DNA of 22,682 bases from Paraktedonobacter sp035294465. Lineage in GTDB: Bacteria > Chloroflexota > Ktedonobacteria > Ktedonobacterales > Ktedonobacteraceae. The DNA is taken from the NCBI GenBank assembly GCA_035294465.1, contig DATGKW010000046.1, forward strand, positions 1 through 22,682, given 5' to 3'. The notes beneath the pieces are model-generated. The model had not been told where the DNA came from and did no database searches. It saw only the letters and a list, made by a program, of their open reading frames with translations. This document shows positions 1 to 7,282 of the stretch, one piece after another. The position numbers were made by a program, and so were the translations under genes. The first letter of the stretch is position 1. Every line of letters starts with the position of its first letter.

Positions 1-86
<86 letters not shown>

Positions 87-361
87 GTTCTATCTCAAGC
101 CTCCTCTCACCGAGGAGACTCGTCGCTGTTGTCAAGCGATCCTCATGCTCTGCGTGCTCCCACCCGTCAGCGCGGGCGGAAGCCTGGCATGGGTTCGCAG
201 ATGTCTCAATACGCGGGCCGACTCGCCACCTCATCCTCGCGAGGCACAAGCCCACCCGCTTTGCTTGACAGGAACGGGGCACCCAGCGGGACTGCGCGAG
301 GCAGCCACGCACGCCAGGCTCCTCACCTGACGCTCCCGTCCCAGTTCTGCTTTCCACTTCT

Positions 362-378
362 CAATTGTTCAAGGTTCA
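362..378 (-). promoter_or_regulatory. Possible boxA-like antitermination element in the rRNA leader
   Basis: On the minus strand this reads TGAACCTTGAACAATTG. It resembles the E. coli leader boxA core (TGCTCTTTAACAATT) in its right half. The position, about 275 nt upstream of mature 16S within the leader, is compatible. The left half matches poorly, so the call is tentative. Confidence 0.3.
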
Positions 379-514
379 CCTGACTACACGGATTAGACAA
401 GCATTACTTGCTTTTAGTATACATTGTCTGTCAAATCCGCCGCGCTTCCGTTTTTCGATCATCTGCCGATTGATACGGTTTTCGCGTATTTGCCATCTTT
501 CGGTTGGCAGGTGA

Positions 515-543
515 AGTATCGCATATTTCTGGGATGTTGTCAA
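515..543 (-). promoter_or_regulatory. Proximal rRNA promoter candidate (P2)
   Basis: On the minus strand a perfect -35 TTGACA (538-543) is separated by 17 bp from GATACT (515-520), a good -10. The predicted start is near 508, about 420 nt upstream of 16S. It lies inside the transcript of the distal promoter, so it would be the second of two tandem rRNA promoters. Confidence 0.55.
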
Positions 544-852
544 GAGATTTTCCTGCGACTTTTCATCCTCGCTAAAAATCCCTTGTTCCCGCCTCGATCT
601 CCACCTTTCCGTTGCCAATCCCCCGTTCCTGGTTCTCCTCCAACCGAACAACCTATCTTGAACAACAGACGCCAAAAGACCAGAAGGCACTATTACCTCC
701 GGCTTACGACTTCTGGATTGATTGACTCCATCAGAGGCGACCACTTTACCGTGGCCAGGAATGCACGCTCGCTTTTCCTCGGCAAGCGCGAGACAGGAGC
801 ATCGGCCACATACGGCTGATGATTGTCTGTGCGGGTGACTGTCAGCACCCGT

Positions 853-882
853 ATTATGCCATGACCTCTGACAAATTGTCAA
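853..882 (-). promoter_or_regulatory. Distal rRNA promoter (P1) with AT-rich upstream element
   Basis: On the minus strand the -35 is TTGACA (877-882) and the -10 is CATAAT (853-858) with an 18-bp spacer; the start is expected near 846. Directly upstream, 889-904 is an A/T tract, in the place of an UP element. The -35 lies within the inverted repeat TGACAA-A-TTGTCA (869-881), which could be an operator or chance. It points away from the helicase gene. Confidence 0.65.
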
Positions 883-913
883 GCCCGAATTAAAAGAAAA
901 AACTTTCGGGCTT
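881..913. repeat. 9-bp inverted repeat between the divergent rRNA and helicase promoters
   Basis: AAGCCCGAA (881-889) pairs perfectly with TTCGGGCTT (905-913) around a 15-nt A-rich loop. It overlaps the UP-element position of the rRNA promoter and lies upstream of the helicase promoter. It has no T-run, so it is not a standard terminator. It might block read-through from either side or bind a protein. Confidence 0.4.
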
Positions 914-943
914 TCCCCCGGAGGATAAGCCAGGAATCCTCTG

Positions 944-973
944 TTGCCAATTCCATGAGCTGCGTGCTATAGT
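944..973 (+). promoter_or_regulatory. Promoter of the UvrD-like helicase gene
   Basis: TTGCCA (944-949) and TATAGT (968-973) are separated by 18 bp. The start would fall near 980, only about 6 nt before the upstream in-frame ATG at 986 but about 48 nt before the ATG at 1028. This supports the later start for the helicase. Confidence 0.5.
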
Positions 974-1027
974 GTCCCACTGTACATGCATTCAGGAAAC
1001 GATGATCGTGAGGAAGAGAACTCGAAG

Positions 1028-3298
1028 ATGTCTGCTCAACGAGCTAAACATACTGCAAAGACCGATATTTCCCAGTTTCATGCGAATCCCCAGCAGGCTG
1101 CGGCCATCGCTCATACCGACGGGCCGGCTGCTTTTATCGCTGCCGCCGGAACAGGTAAGACAGCGATTCTGGTCCAGCGACTGGTGCGTCTGGTCGCCGA
1201 AGAGCATGTTGCTCCGCATATGATTCTGTGTGTGACCTTTACCCGCGCCGCCGCCGATGAGATGGAAAAACGCGCACTCAGAGCACTGAAAACGCGCGGT
1301 TTCTCCGCGAAGGATGTGAAGGGTCTGCGCGTTGTGACCTTTCACGGTCTGGGACACCAGATGCTGCGCGAGAAACTTCAATGGACGCCTCAACAATTGA
1401 ATCAACATCTGATCAGCGGCGAGCCCCGCCAATGGCTGGCGGAGGATATTCTCCGGCCATGGAGGAGCAATCGCTCGCGTGGTATGAACTGGGACGTTGA
1501 TATACTGGATGTCCTGGGGGCCGTTGATCGAGCCAAGGAGGAAATGGTCAAGGCGGGTCAATCCGCTGATTTTTTTCGCCGGCACCTCGGCATCGAGAGT
1601 AACCTGGCCGAACGCTATCAGGAGTTTTTTGTGCATTATGAGCAGGCAAAGCAGAAGGAGAAACTCTATGATCTCGCGGATCTGATCTATATTCCCCTCT
1701 CGCTTCTGGAAAGCAGCCCGACCTTCCGCAAGAACTGGCAGGGCCGCTATCTCTACCTCCAGATAGACGAGACACAGGATACCAACCCGTCGCAGTACCG
1801 CCTGGTGCAGTACCTGGCCGCGCCCAAACATAATGTCGTTGTGGTTGGTGATCCCGATCAGGCCATCTATCAGTTCCGCGGGGCCAGTCCCGAGGCCTCC
1901 ATCCTCTCATTTCGCAGCATGTACCCGCAGGGCAAAATCTATCGCATCGAAGAGAATTATCGCTCAACGCCACAGATTTTGCAGGCTGCTAATAACCTGA
2001 TCAGCCATAACGAGACCACACCCGGCTTTGAGAAACAACTCCGACCTACCTTGCCAGATGGCACTCCGGTGATTGTGACCGCCTACGACGATCAGGAAGC
2101 CGAGGCCGAAGGAATTGCCGGCCGCATCGCGGAGCTTGTTCGCCAGTGGCGGATAGACGGAGACGCTCTCTCGTACCGCGACATTTTTGTGCTTGCGCGC
2201 ACCAATCACCATCTGGCATCGCTTGAGCTGGCTCTGGCTCGCTCTTCGGTACCCTACCGCACTCCGGGCGGCTCCTCCTTCTTCAAACGCCGGACGACCC
2301 GCGATATGCTGGCCTACCTAGCTCTGATCGACGGCCAGCGGCTTTATCAAGAGTATCTATGCGAGCGCCAGGGGCCAGAGCCGCGCCGATGGGATGAGGT
2401 GTTTACGTCGATACTCTGTGGCGAACAAAACACCGCCTTCCGTACAGTGGCCAATATTCCCTCTCAGGACTATTTCATGCGCACCGGCAAAAGCTCACAC
2501 CGCCTGACGCCTTCGCTCTTTGGCACAATGGCCTCCTACGCTGGCGGGCGACCCCTGCTCCAATTTTGTGACGAGCAGGTGTATATGTTGCCCGCCGAAT
2601 ACCAGCCGGGCATTAAAGATTTTGTAGCGTTGATTAAACGAGTGCAGGAGAGCTGCCACAACCAGCCCGCGCAGGCTATTCATTTGTTGCGGACGCTGGC
2701 CTACGACCAGCATCTCCGCCATATTGACGGTAAACATCACGAGGAGACTGATGACGACGCCGAAGCGCCTAAACATCATGAAGAGAGCAAACTGGAAAGC
2801 CGCTTCGAGGAGCTGGACGAGCTAGAACAGATCGCCGGACGTTTCCACAGCATCCGCCAGTTCCTCAACAGCCTGGCCCGCCTCAAAGAGCAAGCGGAGG
2901 ATAATAGCAAGAACAAACGCGACTGTGTGAGCCTGCTGACCGTTCACAAATCGAAGGGGCTGGAGAGTCCCGTTGTCTTTGTCATGGGACTGACCGAGGG
3001 AATTTTTCCCCATCGCCGTTCATATACCATGACCGAGGACGATGGCCCGATTAACCTTACGGGTCTCGCCGAAGAGCGCCGCCTGGCCTATGTTGCCTTT
3101 ACGCGCGCACAGAAACTGCTCTTTCTCACCTGTATCCTGCGCTATCGCAGCAGCGATGCCGTACCCTCGCGCTTCATCCAGGAAGCCGGCCTCACCCCCA
3201 CCGACGAGGATGGCACCCTCAATCCTTATCTCTTCCACCGCGACGGTCGCCCGCGCAAGCTTAGCCCATTGGTAGAAGCGCCATCGCTGTTCGATTGA
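1028..3298 (+). CDS. UvrD/PcrA-family superfamily 1 DNA helicase
   Basis: A 756-residue ATP-dependent 3'-5' DNA helicase of superfamily 1A, likely acting in DNA repair or in clearing the replication fork. The sequence carries the family's motif series. These are a Q-motif-like NPQQ (about residue 20), Walker A AAAGTGKT (38-45), Walker B DETQD (247-251), motif III GDPDQAIYQFRGA (274-286) and motif IV ENYRST (309-314). Near the C-terminus are motif V (TVHKSKGLE) and motif VI (RRLAYVAFTRA). The length fits PcrA/UvrD rather than RecB. The ATG at 1028 follows GAGGAAGAG; the in-frame ATG at 986 has no ribosome binding site and sits almost on the predicted transcript start. It is transcribed alone and divergently from the rRNA operon. 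In UvrD/PcrA terms the middle of the protein is variable; whether it is the housekeeping copy cannot be told. Confidence 0.93.
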   Translation: MSAQRAKHTAKTDISQFHANPQQAAAIAHTDGPAAFIAAAGTGKTAILVQRLVRLVAEEHVAPHMILCVTFTRAAADEMEKRALRALKTRGFSAKDVKGLRVVTFHGLGHQMLREKLQWTPQQLNQHLISGEPRQWLAEDILRPWRSNRSRGMNWDVDILDVLGAVDRAKEEMVKAGQSADFFRRHLGIESNLAERYQEFFVHYEQAKQKEKLYDLADLIYIPLSLLESSPTFRKNWQGRYLYLQIDETQDTNPSQYRLVQYLAAPKHNVVVVGDPDQAIYQFRGASPEASILSFRSMYPQGKIYRIEENYRSTPQILQAANNLISHNETTPGFEKQLRPTLPDGTPVIVTAYDDQEAEAEGIAGRIAELVRQWRIDGDALSYRDIFVLARTNHHLASLELALARSSVPYRTPGGSSFFKRRTTRDMLAYLALIDGQRLYQEYLCERQGPEPRRWDEVFTSILCGEQNTAFRTVANIPSQDYFMRTGKSSHRLTPSLFGTMASYAGGRPLLQFCDEQVYMLPAEYQPGIKDFVALIKRVQESCHNQPAQAIHLLRTLAYDQHLRHIDGKHHEETDDDAEAPKHHEESKLESRFEELDELEQIAGRFHSIRQFLNSLARLKEQAEDNSKNKRDCVSLLTVHKSKGLESPVVFVMGLTEGIFPHRRSYTMTEDDGPINLTGLAEERRLAYVAFTRAQKLLFLTCILRYRSSDAVPSRFIQEAGLTPTDEDGTLNPYLFHRDGRPRKLSPLVEAPSLFD

Positions 3299-3348
3299 GC
3301 ACTCTTTCTGCAGAGAAGTTTACGATGATCGTCAATCTGTCGCCAACC

Positions 3349-3582
3349 CTATAACCCATTCCAGGCATAGGTCGTATCCGGCTTCACTTCGGGACTATTG
3401 TACGCCAGCGTAATCAAGCTATGTTTCGCCATCTGAACTTTGGCCAGGCGGGTGAGAGCCGCCATCTTCGGAGGGTTAAGTACGAACAAGCCATCCAGCG
3501 TGTAATCCAGATCGTGCATAGTAGCAGGCTCGACACTAGAAAGAGTTCAAGATAGAAGGGCAGGAAGCATTGGGCGCCACAT
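3349..3582 (-). pseudogene. Small gene of unknown function broken by an in-frame TGA
   Basis: On the minus strand a strong ribosome binding site AAAGGAG (3590-3596), 7 nt from an ATG at 3582, opens a frame that meets TGA at codon 12 (3547-3549). It then continues in the same frame for 65 codons to TAG at 3349-3351. The downstream part is clearly coding-like: GC-rich third positions and a balanced protein with segments LDYTLDGLFVLNPPKM and TLAYNSPEVKPDTTYAWNGL. An internal ATG at 3519 could start a 56-residue product but has no obvious binding site. A single base change (for instance TGG or CGA for TGA) would restore a 77-residue protein. I do not recognise the family. Alternatives are an 11-residue leader peptide plus a separate small gene, a sequencing error, or stop-codon readthrough. 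It converges on the helicase gene. Confidence 0.5.
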
Positions 3583-3676
3583 GAGTTTACTCCTTTAAAC
3601 AGAACATATGGCAGAGAGAGTTACAGATCAGAAAGAAGGGTTTTCGCTCTTTTTCTTACTCTTTCTATATTACCAT

Positions 3677-3705
3677 ATATCATCCCTTCTCACCATCTGT
3701 GGCAA
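3677..3705 (-). promoter_or_regulatory. Promoter candidate for the interrupted small gene
   Basis: On the minus strand TTGCCA (3700-3705) and TGATAT (3677-3682) are 17 bp apart. The start is expected near 3670, leaving a leader of about 90 nt before the ATG at 3582. Together with the strong ribosome binding site this suggests the small gene was, or is, expressed. Confidence 0.4.
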
Positions 3706-3760
3706 CTCTCACGTTTATCTTGCCCCTTATCCGTCAGGAAGAAGATAGTCGGAGAATGCT

Positions 3761-3795
3761 ACACCTTCCAGATAACGAGCACTATCGGAAGGTGT
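3761..3795. repeat. Long imperfect inverted repeat in intergenic DNA
   Basis: ACACCTTCC (3761-3769) and GATA (3771-3774) pair with TATC (3783-3786) and GGAAGGTGT (3787-3795). This gives 13 bp with one bulged A and an 8-nt loop. No T-run follows on either strand. It sits between the promoter of the minus-strand small gene and the plus-strand adenosyltransferase. It may be an operator or an RNA hairpin of the adenosyltransferase leader. The rest of 3706-4038 holds no credible gene. Confidence 0.4.
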
Positions 3796-3838
3796 ATACT
3801 CTACTTATTTGCTTGTCAAGAAAAAACCGAACAAATTT

Positions 3839-3864
3839 CCCCCAAATGGGGCATCTGCTCCCCC
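3839..3864. repeat. Mutually exclusive short hairpins (C-run, G-run, C-run)
   Basis: A run of five C (3839-3843), a run of four G (3848-3851) and a second run of five C (3860-3864) lie close together. The G-run can pair with either C-run, giving two alternative small stems. It lies about 190 nt upstream of the adenosyltransferase. This could be a switchable leader element, but no recognisable riboswitch is attached. Confidence 0.25.
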
Positions 3865-4050
3865 ATTCGTTTACAGGGTGCAACATTCTGCGATGAATTT
3901 CGATTATCTAAAAGGGAGGAAATAAGCCCGGCGTACTCTCCATTAAAAAAGCAAAGTTCAGCGCTATTGGTGGAAGTGCTTATATGCCGCTGGCAGTGAT
4001 AAAATAAGGGAGGTTTTACAGACAGAGTATGTGAAAAAGTGAGGAAAGCG

Positions 4051-4602
4051 ATGGCAAAAGTGACGACCGGCACAGGTGATACGGGCTATACCGGTCTGTT
4101 GGGAGAGCAGCGCGTGCCCAAGTATGATCCGCGCCCGGATACCTTTGGTACGGTTGACGAGGCGACCTCCGCGCTGGGCCTGGCGCGAGCTATGACGGGT
4201 GATCCCAGAGTTAAAGAGATTATCTCTAGCATTCAGCAGGAGCTGTATTTACTGATGGGCGAGCTGGCCACTCCGCCAGAAAACTACGAGAAGATGGGAC
4301 TACGTATGACCACCGAGCACGTGCAACGCCTCGAACAGATCGAGGAAGCGCTCAAGCAGGAGGTGGAGATTCCCAACAGGTTTATCATTCCAGGCGATAC
4401 GCCCGATGGAGCTGCGCTTGACCTGGCCCGCACGATCATTCGCCGTGCCGAGCGTATGGCTGTCAAACTGTTGCACGATGGCGTGATTGAGAATAGCGAG
4501 GTAATCCGCTATTTGAATCGCTTATCAGACCTGATCTTCGTCCTGGCGCGTTATATTGAGGTGAAATCGTCTGTGGCAGAATTACCTGGGCATGAGAAGT
4601 GA
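4051..4602 (+). CDS. PduO-type cob(I)yrinic acid a,c-diamide adenosyltransferase
   Basis: This 183-residue cytoplasmic enzyme transfers the 5'-deoxyadenosyl group of ATP to cob(I)alamin, making adenosylcobalamin. The N-terminal ATP loop TGTGDTGYTG (residues 6-15) is the family signature. It is followed by PRPDTFGTVDEATSALG (27-43), the helix RTIIRRAER (127-135) with the catalytic/ATP-binding arginines and glutamate, and YLNRLSD (154-160). The length is typical. The start at ATG 4051 follows GAGGA at 4041-4045 with a 5-nt gap; a GTG at 4039 is in frame but would overlap this site. It stands alone, with no other cobalamin gene or B12-dependent mutase in the window. No cobalamin riboswitch was recognised upstream. 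The family assignment is secure; naming it pduO or cobO would need context. Confidence 0.9.
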   Translation: MAKVTTGTGDTGYTGLLGEQRVPKYDPRPDTFGTVDEATSALGLARAMTGDPRVKEIISSIQQELYLLMGELATPPENYEKMGLRMTTEHVQRLEQIEEALKQEVEIPNRFIIPGDTPDGAALDLARTIIRRAERMAVKLLHDGVIENSEVIRYLNRLSDLIFVLARYIEVKSSVAELPGHEK

Positions 4603-4799
4603 CCGGAGCTTGCCCCTGGCTTCCCTGGATGGAGAGACGCGAGCTTGCCTCTGTTTCTGTCTCCGAGCGCGAGAGGCAGGAAACGTGAGATTTTTGGAGA
4701 AAATGTCGTATATCTTACCGGCCTCGATTTCATCAGATCAATCTTTCCCGCCTGACCAGGCCGGAAACTGGTAGGAAATTGTGAAGTAGTTCACAGCTT

Positions 4800-4829
4800 T
4801 TGCATGGCCTCGTTACCTTATAATATGAT
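4800..4829 (+). promoter_or_regulatory. Promoter candidate for the sigma/anti-sigma operon
   Basis: TTGCAT (4800-4805) and TATGAT (4824-4829) are 18 bp apart; a TATAAT at 4819-4824 overlaps but has no well-spaced -35. The expected start is near 4836. The rest of the gap 4603-4799 holds only a weak 7-bp inverted repeat (4646-4652 with 4672-4678) that could mark the end of the preceding transcript. ECF genes are often autoregulated; I see no clear second copy of the promoter motif to test that. Confidence 0.4.
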
Positions 4830-4839
4830 ATGACTTTTT

Positions 4840-4916
4840 TTGTCTGCAAGGAATGCTGCGAGACAAATAGCCTCTTCTTTGCATTAACCCTCCTATGAAG
4901 GGTCTGGTCTCAGACC
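4840..4916 (+). promoter_or_regulatory. Leader with two hairpins upstream of the ECF sigma gene
   Basis: TTGTCT (4840-4845) pairs with AGACAA (4861-4866), with a further GCA/TGC pairing inside. GGTCTG (4901-4906) pairs with CAGACC (4911-4916) around a 4-nt loop. The second hairpin ends 20 nt before the preferred start at 4937. It would overlap the coding region if translation began at 4895, which is another reason to doubt that start. Function is unknown. Confidence 0.35.
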
Positions 4917-4936
4917 AACTGATGATTTGGAGCTGT

Positions 4937-5524
4937 ATGAAAGCCCTGGATGATGAGACTCAACTGACCATCGCTGCTTGTCAGGGATCGGTTGAGGCCT
5001 TTGAAGCGCTTGTCCTACACTACGAGCCGCGCATCAGACGCATGCTCTATAGCTTGACCCAGGACCGCCTTCTGACGCAGGACCTCTGCCAGGAGACCTT
5101 CCTGGCGGCTTACCGCGCCCTGCCGCGTATGAAGGGAGAAGAGCTGCATTTTGCTCCCTGGCTCTATCGCATCGCGCTTAATCAGTTGCGCAGCGAGTGG
5201 CGCAGGCGTAAACACGTCACCTGGGTACCTTTTTCCCCACCGCAAGTTTCGGGAGAAGAGGCTTTCGATGAGCCAGGCGAAGACTATCTGGTGGGTCCTG
5301 AGCATTTCGAGGAACAGGTAGGGCAGCGCGATTTGATCCAGCGCGTGCTGGCTCGTCTGCCTGAAGCCTCGGTCGCCTGCCTGCTTCTGGACGCTGAGGG
5401 GTTCTCGTATCGTGAAATCGCCGAAACGCTTCAGGATTCCCTCTCTGCCGTTCGCAGCCGTCTTTCACGCGCGCGCCAGGCATTTCAACAGCTCTATACC
5501 AAACTCGAACAGGAGGGTTGTTGA
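4937..5524 (+). CDS. ECF-family RNA polymerase sigma factor
   Basis: A 195-residue extracytoplasmic-function sigma factor that would direct RNA polymerase to a small regulon when released by its anti-sigma factor. Region 2 spans about residues 15-92, with the core-binding segment TQDLCQETFLAAYRALPRM and the aromatic/basic -10 recognition helix ending WLYRIALNQLRSEWRRRK. Region 4 spans about 130-187, with the helix-turn-helix GFSYREIAETLQDSLSAVRS followed by RLSRAR. The start is uncertain: ATG 4937 has GGAG at 4929-4932, while ATG 4895 and ATG 4922 lack a good site. Its TGA overlaps the ATG of the next gene by one base, so the two are translationally coupled. The Cys-rich region 4 typical of redox ECFs is absent. 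Confidence 0.9.
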   Translation: MKALDDETQLTIAACQGSVEAFEALVLHYEPRIRRMLYSLTQDRLLTQDLCQETFLAAYRALPRMKGEELHFAPWLYRIALNQLRSEWRRRKHVTWVPFSPPQVSGEEAFDEPGEDYLVGPEHFEEQVGQRDLIQRVLARLPEASVACLLLDAEGFSYREIAETLQDSLSAVRSRLSRARQAFQQLYTKLEQEGC

Positions 5525-7191
5525 TGAAGTATGTGGATATTCGGGACTTACCGCCCTGCGCTTTCAGTCCCCAGTGTCTGCGCCTGGTCGATGATCTTGA
5601 CATGCCACCGGAGGCGTCTCCGCCCGCGCGGATGGCCTATATAGAGGATCTCCAGGATGAGCGCAAGTTGCGCCAGATCCGCTCCCATCTGTTGAGCTGT
5701 CCTACCTGTTCTGCCGTACTCGCTGAGGCTCGTCATATGCGCACACAGCAGCGCATGATGCTCTATCATTTCCTGCTTGCCAATGAGCGGCAGGTTCCCT
5801 CTACTTCGGGGGCCATTTTCGAGGCGATCCAGCACGAAAAAGCCAGCGGCGAGAAAAACGCCTCCCAGCAGGCCTCTTCTCACGCGCAGATCCTCACGAT
5901 CTTTCCGCGCACCATCGGGGAGGAGGCACCCCCAAAAACTGAGCGTACCTCGCTTCATGCACGTGCTCCTCACCGCCACAATTTCTTCCAGAATCTTCTC
6001 ACCCTGGCTACCGTGGCCGCAGTGATTCTGGCTGCCGCTGGCCTGCTTAACCGTTTTTCAGCCTCAAACAGGCCGGCACAATCGCCTGGTTCGCAACCGC
6101 CGGAGCAGCATTCCGCACTGGATAGCTACGGCTGGAACTCAGTGCTGGTTGGTCTAACTGTGCTCACCGCCAGCGGTATAGTCAGGGGATTTACCTTCTA
6201 CACCTATTACACGACCGGCGACCAGTTGACCGAACTGATGTCCTCCCAGCAAGAGCTTGTCAATATGGATATGGAGGGAATTTCACAGGATGGCCAGAGC
6301 CTGCTTTACGATGTGACCTTGCCGGATCAGCAGAAGACCTACGCGACATTCTCGCCATCTACCGGCCCGCATAACTTCTATCAATTGAATGCCGGCACGG
6401 GCGGCAACGCGATCTGGATGGATGCCAGCCATATCCTGGTGCAGAATATCGAGGGCAAGGTGCTTGAACTGGAGGCCGCTACCAAAACGCTCCAGCATTC
6501 GTGGTCCATTAAGACCGGTAGGCTGATGTTCTATCATCAGCCGTTCCTTTACTTTACCGGTGCGCAGGAAAGCGTCCTTTATCGAGTTAATCTGGTCGAG
6601 GCCAACGCCACGCCGCAACGAATCACGGGCTTTGTTCCCGACACCCGCTTCTGGCTTAGCAAAGATGGCTCAACTCTTTTCTACTCCAATAAAGGACCGG
6701 AGAACATACAAGGAATTTACGCGCTGGATAGCGATGGCTCGCATCTACGTCTCCTTCACCGAGGCCCCGGCATTCCTATCGGCTATGCCGAGGATAACGC
6801 GCTCATGCTGCTAGCACAGGCAGGCCACGAGGTTCAAGTAATCCAGTTGGGAGCAACTTCGACAGAGCAGCCGCGCGTGGTATTCCCCAATGCCGCGCCG
6901 GGCGCGACATCGCTCTGCGGACCTGAAAGTGTGGCAGCGATCATCCCGCTTTGTGATCAGAGCGTCGCTCTCGCGCCGGATGGACATGACCTCTTGCTCC
7001 ACACTTACTATCCTGACGGCACGAACAGCCTGGTCTACGACAACCTGATCACAGGCACCTCGCGCACGATTTTGAATCTGCCAGACAACGCCCACGTCCA
7101 ATTGCCCGGCTGGTCACGTATGTCTATAAACAGTGTCACACCCACTGCTCCTGCTTCGCTGAGTGATGAGGCCATACTCATGTGCGCGTGA
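5524..7191 (+). CDS. Membrane anti-sigma factor with large extracellular sensor domain
   Basis: A 555-residue protein, almost certainly the anti-sigma partner of the upstream ECF factor. The N-terminal cytoplasmic part contains H55-x3-C59-x2-C62 (SHLLSCPTC), the zinc-binding anti-sigma motif, with two further Cys at 12 and 18. A single membrane segment lies at about 156-177 (NLLTLATVAAVILAAAGLL). A basic, flexible stretch before it and a Pro/Gln linker after it agree with an inside-out topology. The extracellular part (about 200-555) has repeated short blocks such as QDGQSLLYDV and KDGSTLFYSN, suggesting a TolB/WD-like beta-propeller that senses a ligand or cell-wall state. The fold is inferred from repeat rhythm only. 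The start at 5524 has an excellent site AGGAGGG 6 nt upstream. What it senses cannot be told from sequence. Confidence 0.82.
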   Translation: MKYVDIRDLPPCAFSPQCLRLVDDLDMPPEASPPARMAYIEDLQDERKLRQIRSHLLSCPTCSAVLAEARHMRTQQRMMLYHFLLANERQVPSTSGAIFEAIQHEKASGEKNASQQASSHAQILTIFPRTIGEEAPPKTERTSLHARAPHRHNFFQNLLTLATVAAVILAAAGLLNRFSASNRPAQSPGSQPPEQHSALDSYGWNSVLVGLTVLTASGIVRGFTFYTYYTTGDQLTELMSSQQELVNMDMEGISQDGQSLLYDVTLPDQQKTYATFSPSTGPHNFYQLNAGTGGNAIWMDASHILVQNIEGKVLELEAATKTLQHSWSIKTGRLMFYHQPFLYFTGAQESVLYRVNLVEANATPQRITGFVPDTRFWLSKDGSTLFYSNKGPENIQGIYALDSDGSHLRLLHRGPGIPIGYAEDNALMLLAQAGHEVQVIQLGATSTEQPRVVFPNAAPGATSLCGPESVAAIIPLCDQSVALAPDGHDLLLHTYYPDGTNSLVYDNLITGTSRTILNLPDNAHVQLPGWSRMSINSVTPTAPASLSDEAILMCA

Positions 7192-7206
7192 TGAACAAAG
7201 CACAGG

Positions 7207-7252
7207 TGTGATGCTGCAAGAACGCGTTTTCGTATGTTCTTGTAGCATCACA
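7207..7252. terminator. Bidirectional hairpin terminator between convergent genes
   Basis: A 17-bp stem (7207-7223 with 7236-7252, one G-T wobble) closes a 12-nt loop. It lies 15 nt after the anti-sigma stop and 30 nt from the end of the minus-strand PHP gene, so it can serve both. No strong T-run follows on either strand, so the terminator role rests on stem strength and position. Confidence 0.65.
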
Positions 7253-7282
7253 TCTATCTAAGCTGATGCAATCAAACAGGCC

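Larger units (their letters stand above)
87..846 (-). other. Transcribed leader of the rRNA operon (pre-16S), no protein gene
   Basis: Between the 16S 5' end and the distal promoter there are about 760 nt without a credible gene; both strands carry only unsupported ORFs. The segment is rich in short hairpins, for example CTCCTC 101-106 with GAGGAG 112-117, and GGGTG 833-837 with CACCC 846-850 at the expected transcript start. The part next to 16S should hold one arm of the pre-16S processing stem; its partner would be in the 16S-23S spacer outside the window, so this cannot be tested here. Leader status is inferred from position and the promoters. Confidence 0.6.

Noticed and set aside
429..434. 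TTGACA on the minus strand as a third rRNA promoter
   Set aside because: The nearest -10-like TATACT is only 7 bp away and nothing suitable lies at 16-18 bp.
376..882. 168-residue open frame on the minus strand in the rRNA leader
   Set aside because: No ribosome binding site, unnatural composition, and it lies within the rRNA leader and promoters.
3699..3896. 65-residue plus-strand open frame
   Set aside because: It crosses the long inverted repeat and C-runs, has no binding site and no protein-like pattern.
3761..4038. Cobalamin riboswitch upstream of the adenosyltransferase
   Set aside because: A GGAAGGTG stretch resembles part of the conserved core, but the B12 box and the remaining core blocks are missing.
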